64,000 nt of DNA from CAYNVQ01 sp964400735. Its GTDB lineage: Bacteria > Acidobacteriota > Aminicenantia > Aminicenantales > Aminicenantaceae. Position numbers and translations under genes: made by a program. The notes beneath the pieces were generated by a model, which saw only the letters and a list, made by a program, of their open reading frames with translations, had not been told where the DNA came from and ran no database searches. Position 1 is the first letter of the stretch. Each line of letters starts with the position of its first letter. Positions 33,632 through 41,382 of the stretch are shown piece by piece. The DNA is taken from assembly GCA_964400735.1 (NCBI GenBank), contig CAYNVQ010000014.1:1-64000 (forward strand), read 5' to 3'.

Positions 33632-35277
33632 AAAAAAACATTGCACAACTCATCCAATTTTTAGCATTTTTCTTCTCGTTTTTTTTTCTCATCTTGGCCT
33701 TTAACGGGGCCGGCGCCCAAGAAGAAAACAGCTGGAAACGAGCCGAACATAACGGCGAGAAAGCAAGACAGGCTTTTCTTCACTGCCGGAATTATGTTCG
33801 AGGTTGGCTATCCCATGCCGATTCCAAAAGCGGGCTTATTCCCAGGAACCTCAACCGCGACCCTTACTGGAATGCCCAGGATGCGGCTGCGGACAACTAC
33901 CCATTTATGGTCCTGACTTCGGCCCTCCTCGACCGGCCGCTGTTCGAGGGACGAATGAGAGAGATGCTGGAGGCGGAGAAGAAACTCACTTCCCGGATAG
34001 GCCCTCTCCCTGACGATTTTCTCTTTGCCACTCAATCCTTCCGTCATAAAGAACCCGATAGGGCTCGAATCATTTTCGGCGCCTCAGAATATGTCAAGGA
34101 TGGGCTACTGCCGCTCACTGAATGGCTTGGCCCCAGCCCCTGGCAGGACCGGATGCTGGATCTCGTCGACGCTATTCTCGAAAAATCTTCTATCGAGACT
34201 CCATTCGGTTTGGTACCTGCCGCCGATCATGAAGTGGGAGGAGAGATGATGCAGGCCCTCTCGCGTCTTTTCTGGATGACGGGGAAGGAGGAATACAGGA
34301 GTATGGCATTCCGTCTGGCCGATTATTTTTTGCTCCATGCCCTGCCGATCGAACAGGAACGACTGAGCCTTGATGATCATGGCTGCGAGGTCATCGGGGG
34401 GCTTTCCGAAGTCTATTTGCTGGCCGCTAAAACCGATTCTCCCAGACATTCCCGATACAAAAAGCCGATGCATGACCTTCTCGATCGCATCCTCGAGGTC
34501 GGTCGGAACCCTGATGGTCTCTTCTACATGCTGATCAATCCTGTAAAAGGAGAGGTCCTCAACGAGGAGCTGACCGATAATTGGGGATACGATTACAATG
34601 CTTATCTCACCGTGGCAATGGTCGACAATCATGCAGCCTACCTCGATGCAGTCAGATTGGCCCTCGAAAATCTGCACCGGAGCCAAGGATATCCTTGGGA
34701 GGGGGGAAGTGCCGATGGATATGCGGATTCCGTAGAAAGCGCCTTGAATCTGCTTAACCGAATACATGTGGAGAGTGCCACGACCTGGGTCGACCACGAA
34801 ATCGAAACCATGTTGGGCAAACAGCAGGATGACGGAATCATCGAGGGCTGGCACGGAGATGGCAACTTTGCCCGCACCGCCCTTATGTACGCCCTCTGGA
34901 AGACTCAAGGGTGCAGGATAGACCCCTGGAGAGCGGATGTTTCTGCAGGGGCCACGCAGACCGGAGAGGAACTTTTCATCAGCATCCGGTCGAGATGGCC
35001 GTGGAAAGGGCTTTTGCTCTTCGACAGGCCTCGTCACCGTGAATACTTTCATCTGCCGATGGATTACCCCCGGCTTAATCAGTTCCCCGAATGGTTCACG
35101 GTAGAGAGGGATAAGCGTTATAAACTGGCTTTCGGAGGCGGAGAGGAAATCGCGGTTTCAGGAGAGGACCTCTGGAAAGGTATACAGATTCATTCCCAAG
35201 GCGGGGACGATCCCGGCACTCTGATCCGCATCATGGCTCTGCCGGCAACCTCAGGTCAAAAGAGAAGACAACCATGA
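33628..35277 (+). CDS. secreted (alpha/alpha)6-barrel-like protein, putative glycoside hydrolase or lyase
   Basis: At 549 aa it has a signal peptide (FFSFFFLILAFNGAGAQ). The mature protein is rich in helices with repeated WNAQDAAADNYPFM, ADHEVGGEMMQALSRLF, DDHGCEVIGGLSEVY, NWGYDYNAYLTVAMVDNHA and WHGDGNFARTALMYALW motifs, a pattern seen in six-hairpin glycosidases and unsaturated glucuronyl hydrolase-like folds. A smaller beta-rich C-terminal part follows. No exact family or catalytic residue is claimed. ATGA overlaps at both ends place it inside the operon. Confidence 0.65.
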   Translation: MKKNIAQLIQFLAFFFSFFFLILAFNGAGAQEENSWKRAEHNGEKARQAFLHCRNYVRGWLSHADSKSGLIPRNLNRDPYWNAQDAAADNYPFMVLTSALLDRPLFEGRMREMLEAEKKLTSRIGPLPDDFLFATQSFRHKEPDRARIIFGASEYVKDGLLPLTEWLGPSPWQDRMLDLVDAILEKSSIETPFGLVPAADHEVGGEMMQALSRLFWMTGKEEYRSMAFRLADYFLLHALPIEQERLSLDDHGCEVIGGLSEVYLLAAKTDSPRHSRYKKPMHDLLDRILEVGRNPDGLFYMLINPVKGEVLNEELTDNWGYDYNAYLTVAMVDNHAAYLDAVRLALENLHRSQGYPWEGGSADGYADSVESALNLLNRIHVESATTWVDHEIETMLGKQQDDGIIEGWHGDGNFARTALMYALWKTQGCRIDPWRADVSAGATQTGEELFISIRSRWPWKGLLLFDRPRHREYFHLPMDYPRLNQFPEWFTVERDKRYKLAFGGGEEIAVSGEDLWKGIQIHSQGGDDPGTLIRIMALPATSGQKRRQP

Positions 35278-37214
35278 GAGGAAAGAATAGAGGATGGAGA
35301 ATTCTAGGAATTTTTTTGGGCGCCTTCTTATCCGGGACAATTCTGACCGGAGCACATATCTTTGATCCGGATTCAAACCTCCGGAAAATGAAATACAGTT
35401 CCCGGTCGCCGAAGGAAGCCGTGGGCTGGCAGAGAGAAGTTCGATCGGCCCTCTTCGGCCTCCTGAAGATGGATGATTTGACTTCCTGGCAAACGCCGAT
35501 ACCTTTTGACCGAATGATACTCCGTCAGGAGAACAGGGGAAGGTATCTTTTCCAAGAGCTTGAATTCCAATCCACCAAAGGCCGGAGAATTCCAGTCATC
35601 TTGACCATTCCTCAGGAGCGGACGGCGCCGTGTAGGGCCGTGGTCTGCATCCACGGCCATGGCGGATCCCGCTATTCCGTGCATGACCGGAGCTCGGTCT
35701 ATAAAGGATTTGCCGCCGCGCTGGCTGACTTGGGATTCATCACCATCGCCGCAGATGTGGGGCAGCATGAGGTGTATGAACAGGGGCGGACTTTGATGGG
35801 AGAGAGGCTGTGGGACCTGATGCGCTGCGTGGATTTACTCGCTTCCATGGAAGTGGTCGATAAAACGAGGATCGGCTGTGCCGGTCTTTCTTTGGGCGGG
35901 GAAATGGCCATGTGGCTCGCAGCCATGGATACGCGCGTGTCAGCCGTGGTCAGTTCCGGATTTCTGACCGTCATGGACCAGTTGGAGCACAACCACTGCA
36001 TGTGCTGGAAATTCGAAGGATTGCGGGAGATCGTGGACTTTGCCGATATATACTCGCTGATTGCGCCCCGGCCATTGATGTGCCAGAACGGCCTCCAGGA
36101 AGGGCCGAAAGATTTTTATGTCCCTCTCGCCAGAAAGGCAATGGAGGAAATCAAGGTGATCTTCGAGGATCTGGAAAAGCCGGAGAATGTCATCCTGGAT
36201 ATCCATGGCGGCGGACACGAAATCGATCTTCCCTGCCTTTTGGATTTTTTCCGCTTTCATTTTTCTCCTGAAAGCTCTCCAGCAACAGATAAACAAGGGA
36301 AGCATCCCGACCCTATAGCCTCCTCTGCTGGTCAAATGATGTTCGTGGAGGAGAAAGAAAAAGGTTGGCTGACCCTGAAGGATGGAGGAAAAGATGTCCT
36401 GACCTATCGCTTCGGTGACCAGCTCAAGGAGAGCATCGATCCCGAACAAACACGGTCTTGCTATATCCATCCGCTCTTTTCTCTGAACGGAAAACCACTG
36501 ACCGACGATTTTCCTGACGACCATCTCCACCACCACGGTCTGTTCTGGACTTGGCCGGTCGTCATAACCCGCGGTCAGGAGACCCAGACCTGGCATCCGG
36601 CCAACCTGCGGCAGTATTTTCTTCGATGGTTGAAACGCGAAGTCCACGACACTGGTGCCACACTCGGTGTGGAAAACGTCTGGAAGTTGGAGGGAAAAGA
36701 AATTGTAGCCAAAGAAGTCGTTACCCTAAATGTCCACCCGGCCGATGACTTGGGCCGGGCCATCGATGTAGAGTTGAAAATCAAGGCTGCCGGGGGCAAT
36801 CTAGAACTCAGAGGAACTCCGGACCAGAACAAGGGCTATGGAGGATTGACCCTGCGCGGTGCTCCCGAATTCAAGGGCCTGCCCATATTGACCGATCAAG
36901 GTGAATTCACTGGGGAACCCAACAACGTGAAACTGCGTTGGGCCAATCTCGCAACCGAAAAGGCGGGTGTGGCAATTTTTATCTCGCCCGATCATCCCGA
37001 TTTTCCACCTTCTTGGGTGCTCCGCACAAGCTATGCCGGTCTGCTCAACGTCTCCTGGCCTGGTCTAGGATCCGTCCTTCTTCATCCGGGTAAACCCGTC
37101 ACTCTCCGGTACCGCCTGTATATCCATCACGGCAATTTGACCCGGGAACAGCTCCAGCAAGCATACCAGCAATATTTAGACGCATCTGAACTTAAGCCGG
37201 ATAACTTATCATAA
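35274..37214 (+). CDS. fusion: alpha/beta-hydrolase esterase domain plus DUF6807 domain
   Basis: This 646-aa protein has an N-terminal hydrophobic leader (FLGAFLSGTILTGAHIF). Residues ~40-330 are an acetylxylan-esterase-like alpha/beta-hydrolase: VVCIHGHGGSRYS, CAGLSLGGEMAM (nucleophile elbow) and DIHGGGHEID (catalytic His). A linker near 335-350 leads to a DUF6807 domain (VEEKEKGWLTLKDGG, DDHLHHHGLFWTW, GYGGLTLRGAP) related to the separate protein at 31317. Fusion and operon position support a shared role in processing the same sugar derivative, for example deacetylation before oxidation. It is the last gene of the operon; no clear terminator follows. Confidence 0.82.
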   Translation: MRGKNRGWRILGIFLGAFLSGTILTGAHIFDPDSNLRKMKYSSRSPKEAVGWQREVRSALFGLLKMDDLTSWQTPIPFDRMILRQENRGRYLFQELEFQSTKGRRIPVILTIPQERTAPCRAVVCIHGHGGSRYSVHDRSSVYKGFAAALADLGFITIAADVGQHEVYEQGRTLMGERLWDLMRCVDLLASMEVVDKTRIGCAGLSLGGEMAMWLAAMDTRVSAVVSSGFLTVMDQLEHNHCMCWKFEGLREIVDFADIYSLIAPRPLMCQNGLQEGPKDFYVPLARKAMEEIKVIFEDLEKPENVILDIHGGGHEIDLPCLLDFFRFHFSPESSPATDKQGKHPDPIASSAGQMMFVEEKEKGWLTLKDGGKDVLTYRFGDQLKESIDPEQTRSCYIHPLFSLNGKPLTDDFPDDHLHHHGLFWTWPVVITRGQETQTWHPANLRQYFLRWLKREVHDTGATLGVENVWKLEGKEIVAKEVVTLNVHPADDLGRAIDVELKIKAAGGNLELRGTPDQNKGYGGLTLRGAPEFKGLPILTDQGEFTGEPNNVKLRWANLATEKAGVAIFISPDHPDFPPSWVLRTSYAGLLNVSWPGLGSVLLHPGKPVTLRYRLYIHHGNLTREQLQQAYQQYLDASELKPDNLS

Positions 37215-37272
37215 ACCTTTCGTATAGGTGGACGCCAGAGAGTACCTGAAGGGGCTTGACAAATGCGTCATT

Positions 37273-37301
37273 TTGATGTCGTTTTTCCTTGCATATATAA
37301 T
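37273..37301 (+). promoter_or_regulatory. promoter of the methyltransferase gene
   Basis: TTGATG (37273-37278) and a perfect TATAAT (37296-37301) are 17 bp apart. They predict a leader of about 185 nt before the ATG at 37494. No gene or known riboswitch was recognised in that leader. Confidence 0.6.
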
Positions 37302-37493
37302 GTTAAATTGTTTTTGGCGTTTTGCCGACTTTGCTCCTCGCCTTCTGCCGACATCACGGAAAGGATTTATCCACTCAAAACTTACAGGCTAAACGGCCAA
37401 TACCTCTGAGATTGACAAAGCACTCCCCTTGGATTAGGCTGAACGAGTCAAGAGGCGTTCTGACTTTTTTAGGCCTCAGTCCGGTGATGAGCA

Positions 37494-38462
37494 ATGGTAG
37501 ATTCAATCGATAATCTTTTGACTTCTCCTTGGAGATCGGTCGTTGTCTTATTGGCCGTACGTTTAAAAATCTTTACCATCCTGGCTGATAAAAAAATGGC
37601 CATCGAAGAATTAGCTGACCGATGTCAGGTCATTCCTCATCTGCTCAAATTCTTATTGGATGCCTGTACCAGCCTGGGATTGCTCCATTCTCAAAATGAT
37701 AGATACGCCAATACACAATTCAGCAAAGAATACCTTCGGGAAGGAAATTCTCATTATGTCGGAGATCTCATCCAACTGCAATTTCATGAGCTTCCTAAAT
37801 GGACCAGTCTGTATGAGATTTTTAAGGGAAAAGATCCTGTCGAGGAGAAAACCCTGGATAAAAAGCAACTACACAGAACATTTATCAAAGCCATGCACAA
37901 TTTGGGGCTGTTGGGGGAAGCGGAAGCTCTTAAAAATGCGGTGGACCTGTCTGGCTGCAAACGGCTGGTCGATGTGGGAGGAGGTTCGGGAATATACTCT
38001 GTGTTCCTTTGCCGTAAGTTTCCCGAATTACACGCAAACATTCTGGACAAGAGAGAAACTCTAGCCATTACGAACCAGATAATATCTTTGTATGAAGAAA
38101 GCAAACGGATTATCCTTCGTGAAGCCGATATCATCAAGGACTCCTACGGTTTGAGCGTAGATGCTGTGCTTCTATCCGACGTGATCTACGATGAGACTGA
38201 AGCTCTATCCATACTGGAAAGGGCGAGAGAATGCCTATGCCGCAATGGAATTTTGATGATAAGAGGATACTATTTCAATTCCGAAAGATCCGGACCGATA
38301 TGGGGTTCCCTGTTCGCGCTCGGACAATTGGCTTTTGATCCCCGGCGCAATATCTTGACTGTATCGGAATTGGAAAACATTGTTTGTCGTTTTGGTTTCA
38401 CTCTGATAAAATCCGCACCTCTCACTGAGCGCTCCTATCTTCTGACTTACCGAAAGGATTAA
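37494..38462 (+). CDS. SAM-dependent O-methyltransferase-like protein with N-terminal winged helix
   Basis: This 322-aa protein has an N-terminal dimerisation/winged-helix domain (residues ~1-90: IEELADRCQVIPHLLKFLLDA, YANTQFSKEYL), then a Rossmann methyltransferase with motif I LVDVGGGSGIYSVFL and DAVLLSDVIYDE around motif IV. This is the layout of small-molecule O-methyltransferases (plant/actinobacterial type). The substrate is unknown. It is a stand-alone gene with an unusually long leader. Confidence 0.85.
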   Translation: MVDSIDNLLTSPWRSVVVLLAVRLKIFTILADKKMAIEELADRCQVIPHLLKFLLDACTSLGLLHSQNDRYANTQFSKEYLREGNSHYVGDLIQLQFHELPKWTSLYEIFKGKDPVEEKTLDKKQLHRTFIKAMHNLGLLGEAEALKNAVDLSGCKRLVDVGGGSGIYSVFLCRKFPELHANILDKRETLAITNQIISLYEESKRIILREADIIKDSYGLSVDAVLLSDVIYDETEALSILERARECLCRNGILMIRGYYFNSERSGPIWGSLFALGQLAFDPRRNILTVSELENIVCRFGFTLIKSAPLTERSYLLTYRKD

Positions 38463-38699
38463 CCGTCCAAATAGCTAGAAATTCGCCGCGTTCATAATCC
38501 TTTTCTCTTTCAGCCATTCTTTAGGAAAACTCTATCTATAGATTTTCCAGACTGCTTGTTACAAGAGCCATGAATGTTTGAAAAGGGAAATCATTTCCCT
38601 TTTTAAGGAGAAACCACAAACATTTGTAAAAAATTATATATATTATGTAAAGATATATTAACATCGTACCTAAAAATAATTTGTATGGAGACGAGGAAA

Positions 38700-39118
38700 A
38701 TGGACATGACTTACCAGGAAAAGAGTATTTGGATCTCACTGGTGCGACTTCTGCGGTTTTTGGATTTTATTTCTTCCGGATGTTCAAGATCTTGACCGGC
38801 GGCGAGATGGACAAAACGGAAACATTGATTTTCTTTGTTTCCGCGATTGTATTGCTGATCATTATCGAAGTTGTGGCCCATATCTTTCTTACCGTCGTTC
38901 ATAGACCGGAAACCATCGATGAAAGAGATAGACTGATCGAGCTAAAAGCGACCAGAATCGCTTACTTCTTTCTTGTGTTAGGTGTCTTTCTGACCATCGG
39001 TTCCATCATGATGTCCCTATCGCCTTTTATGACCGCACACATTATGTTGCTCTCTTTCGTCATCGCCGAAATGGCCAAGTCCATCAGCCAGTTGATCTAT
39101 TACCGCAGGGGCGTCTAG
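38700..39118 (+). pseudogene. DUF2178-like membrane protein, frameshifted near codon 15
   Basis: From ATG 38700 or 38706 the frame reads MTYQEKSIWISLV, the typical start of this membrane-protein family, then goes out of frame. The rest of the protein (ATSAVFGFYFF... to YYRRGV) lies in another frame that has no good start of its own. Restoring one G in GGTGCGAC at about 38742-38745 would join them into a ~139-aa protein with four transmembrane helices. It is either a real one-base deletion or a sequencing/assembly error. The HTH regulator follows 1 bp later, the usual gene pair. Confidence 0.6.
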
Positions 39119-39119
39119 A

Positions 39120-39344
39120 ATGAGCAGAACAAAGATCAGCAATAATATAAGAAAACTCCGGTTCAATTCGGGTGAGATGACGCAGCAGGAATTGGCTGAA
39201 AAAATCGGATTGACGCGGCAGACCGTACTGGCCATCGAAGCGGGAAAATATTCCCCCTCGCTCGAAGTGGCTTTCCGCATTGCCGAAGTCTTCAATGTTC
39301 CTCTGGAAGAAGTTTTTCAATATAGACCTGATGAGAGGAAGTGA
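39120..39344 (+). CDS. small XRE-type HTH regulator partnered with the membrane protein
   Basis: This 74-aa protein contains only the helix-turn-helix: MTQQELAEKIGLTRQTVLAIE followed by AGKYSPSLEVAFRIAEVF. It closely resembles the regulator at 13193-13432, but here the regulator comes after the membrane gene. It is presumably co-transcribed from an AT-rich region near 38620-38680. Confidence 0.88.
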   Translation: MSRTKISNNIRKLRFNSGEMTQQELAEKIGLTRQTVLAIEAGKYSPSLEVAFRIAEVFNVPLEEVFQYRPDERK

Positions 39345-39621
39345 ATGAAAATTACTGGGGACTCCACTTCCTCCTTGTTTCACACTTTGAAAACAACAGC
39401 CATCAACTCTTTTTCTCTTCATAAATGAGCCGTGCGAACAAGGACGGATAAAACCGATGACTGTCCGAAAATGGAAATCGATCGTTCAGGAATGGACACC
39501 TCGAGTTGAAGATATCCGGAATAATTCCTTGATTTCCTCTTGGCATATTTTTTGCTGGAATTAGGGCAGATTTTCTATAAATTTTTCGCCTAAGGGTAAA
39601 GACTAAACGGAGCGAAGCGAC

Positions 39622-40641
39622 ATGAAAATTTTGAGAAAACCAGCGGCAATCTTGACGGCCATTCTCCTGCTCATCTTGGGAAGCATTATCAGCTCCAGAG
39701 CTGAGCAGATAGGAGAGCGAACAGAAGGCCGGAGGATCGTTTTCGAAGAGGTCGGACAGTTTACAGACGGAGGAATGACCGTTACCGTCCTGATAGTCGA
39801 AAATCTTGCCTATGTCTGTGAATTCGACAGGGGGCTGGAGATCCTCGATATCAGAGACACAAAGCATATCGTCAAACTCTCTCAGGTCGAAAATACGGAA
39901 CAGGCCCGGGGAATTGCCATCATCGGGGATATTGCCTTTGTAGCCTGCAATGTAAACGGGCTCAAGCTTTTCGATATAGGTGATCCTTCGAAACCTTCTT
40001 ATCTGGGGCAGTACGAGGACCGCGATGGTGATCCGCACCAGTTCCTGCCGGCCGGAAAAATCGGGTACCTGACAGAATGGCACGGCGGAGTGGATGTCAT
40101 CGATATCACCGACCCGCATAAGCCCAGAAGGTTGAATCAGTACAAAGACGGAGGCTTGGCTTTCTCCATCGATATCGTCGGCCGCCATGCCTTTGTCACG
40201 GAATACACCGCAGGTTTGAAGATCCTGGACATATCCGAGCCCGCGAAACCCGTCCTGATCGGTGAACATAACAATGGCGGAGAAACGAACGCCCTCCAGG
40301 TTGTCGGCGGCAAGGCTTATGTCTGCGATAAGCTGCAGGGCTTGGAAATACTGGAGGTGTCAGACCCTTCCCGGCCCCATCTGCTGGGCACGTATAATGG
40401 AGGAGGCAGCACGGTCGGCGTGCGTCTTATCGATGATTGCGCTATCCTCATCAACTGGGATCTCGGGATCGAAGCTGTGGATGTGAGCGACCCTTCCAAA
40501 CCGGTCAAAATCGGTTCTTTTTACGACGGCGGCCGGCCGAATGGCCTCCAGGTGGTCGGCGATCTAATTTTCCTGGCCGATGGATCCGACGGACTCGAAA
40601 TCATCCGGTTCCGGAAAGAGGAAACGAGGATTTCCAGGTAG
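39622..40641 (+). CDS. LVIVD-repeat secreted beta-propeller protein
   Basis: At 339 aa with a signal peptide (AAILTAILLLILGSIISSRAEQ), its body is built from about six repeats. Each has a strand like VAFVACNVNGLKLFDIGDPSKP, so D[I/V]xDPxKP turns recur every ~45 residues (DIRDTKH, DIGDPSKP, DITDPHKP, DISEPAKP, EVSDPSRP, DVSDPSKP). This is the LVIVD repeat of surface propellers. No catalytic function is known; adhesion or protein binding is likely. The start follows ACGGAGCGAAGCGAC. Confidence 0.85.
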   Translation: MKILRKPAAILTAILLLILGSIISSRAEQIGERTEGRRIVFEEVGQFTDGGMTVTVLIVENLAYVCEFDRGLEILDIRDTKHIVKLSQVENTEQARGIAIIGDIAFVACNVNGLKLFDIGDPSKPSYLGQYEDRDGDPHQFLPAGKIGYLTEWHGGVDVIDITDPHKPRRLNQYKDGGLAFSIDIVGRHAFVTEYTAGLKILDISEPAKPVLIGEHNNGGETNALQVVGGKAYVCDKLQGLEILEVSDPSRPHLLGTYNGGGSTVGVRLIDDCAILINWDLGIEAVDVSDPSKPVKIGSFYDGGRPNGLQVVGDLIFLADGSDGLEIIRFRKEETRISR

Positions 40642-40669
40642 TCTCTTCGATATCATTTCTGGATATGAG

Positions 40670-40803
40670 CCTGAATTATTCATAAAAAATGCCGATACTT
40701 CTCAATAATAAAGCAGTATCAGGAATTATCCTGATCTTGCTTTAAATCTTGAAAAATTCTTTTTCAAGAAAGAATATCTAATTAACAACGGCATTTTTTA
40801 CCT
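40670..40803. repeat. ~130-bp structured repeat, copy 2 (pairs with 28922-29046)
   Basis: It begins CCTGAATTATTCATAAAAAA and ends CGGCATTTTTTACC. AAAAAATGCCG (40685-40695) and CGGCATTTTTT (40789-40799) are inverted ends. The central hairpin pairs AGTATCAGGA with TCCTGATCTT. It shares ends and central hairpin with copy 1, while the arms between differ. Confidence 0.65.
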
Positions 40804-40903
40804 TCCAGGCAAGCTGATTTCACTACATCGGATTCATCGTAGCCTGTTCGCGGTAGTTAACTACAGCTTCACAGGCCACTTCTTCGCCCCACCTTTAATG
40901 TCA

Positions 40904-40930
40904 GGGTGGGGTGGGTTGGCGTGGGGAGGG
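40904..40930 (+). other. G-quadruplex-type sequence upstream of cassette 3
   Basis: Five G-runs of three or four are separated by loops of 1, 1, 7 and 1 nt, satisfying the G3+N1-7 pattern. It lies 43 bp before the -35 of the PadR gene. Confidence 0.5.
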
Positions 40931-40972
40931 TTGGCCTCAACTTGTGAATAATCCAGTTCAGCCAATTTCTTC

Positions 40973-41025
40973 TTGACATTTCTATAGAAATCCTATACTA
41001 ATAAATATGTATAGAATATCTATAC
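40973..41025 (+). promoter_or_regulatory. promoter and PadR operator of cassette 3
   Basis: TTGACA (40973-40978) is followed by TATACT (40994-40999; 15-bp spacing) or TACTAA (40996-41001; 17 bp). Arms at 40982-40998 and 41009-41025 (GTATAGAATATCTATAC) are inverted at 14 of 17 positions, with centres 27 bp apart; each arm is also nearly palindromic. Confidence 0.6.
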
Positions 41026-41046
41026 AAATAAAATCATGAGGTGATT

Positions 41047-41382
41047 ATGAGCCATCTCACCAAAAACGAAGAAATTATCCTCCTTTCCATTCTGAGGATA
41101 AAAGAAGATGCCTACGGCGTCAGCATCAAGAGCCAGATCGAAGAAAGCACAGGGAACGATTGGAACTACGGCCTCCTTTATGCCACGCTCGATCAATTGG
41201 TCAAAAAAGGCTTACTGAACAAACGAGAAGGGAAACCCTTGTCCGAGCGTGGGGGACGGAGAAAAATATATTATTCCCTTTCTAAGATGGGACGGCAGGC
41301 TCTGGAAGAAGCCTATAAGCTCAAGGAAGTTTTGTGGGAGGGCATCGCTATCCGCAGCCTGAAAAAAGGAGAGATATCATGA
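41047..41382 (+). CDS. PadR family transcriptional regulator (cassette 3)
   Basis: This 111-aa protein starts at ATG 41047, preceded by GAGGTG; the GTG at 41041 is part of that site. PadR motifs are NEEIILLSILRIKEDAYGVSI, WNYGLLYATLDQLVKKGLL and ERGGRRKIYYSLSKMG. Its stop overlaps the permease ATG (ATGA at 41379-41382). The operator-like repeat upstream suggests autorepression. Confidence 0.93.
   Translation: MSHLTKNEEIILLSILRIKEDAYGVSIKSQIEESTGNDWNYGLLYATLDQLVKKGLLNKREGKPLSERGGRRKIYYSLSKMGRQALEEAYKLKEVLWEGIAIRSLKKGEIS

Larger units (their letters stand above)
40642..41046. other. 405-bp intergenic region
   Basis: It contains the structured repeat copy 2 (40670-40803), a CCCCACC/GGTGGGG hairpin with a G-quadruplex-type run (40904-40930), and the cassette 3 promoter and operator (40973-41025). 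No small gene was recognised. Confidence 0.6.

Noticed and set aside
34105..35052. 315-aa antisense frame in the six-hairpin-like gene
   Set aside because: No domain or ribosome site, and it lies wholly inside a translationally coupled operon gene.
37322..37513. 63-aa frame in the leader of the methyltransferase gene
   Set aside because: No ATG start with ribosome site, low-complexity-like product, and it overlaps the methyltransferase start.
41334..41378. Upstream ATG for the cassette 3 permease
   Set aside because: It lies inside padR in another frame; ATG 41379 has AAAGGAGAG before it and gives the ATGA overlap seen in other cassettes.
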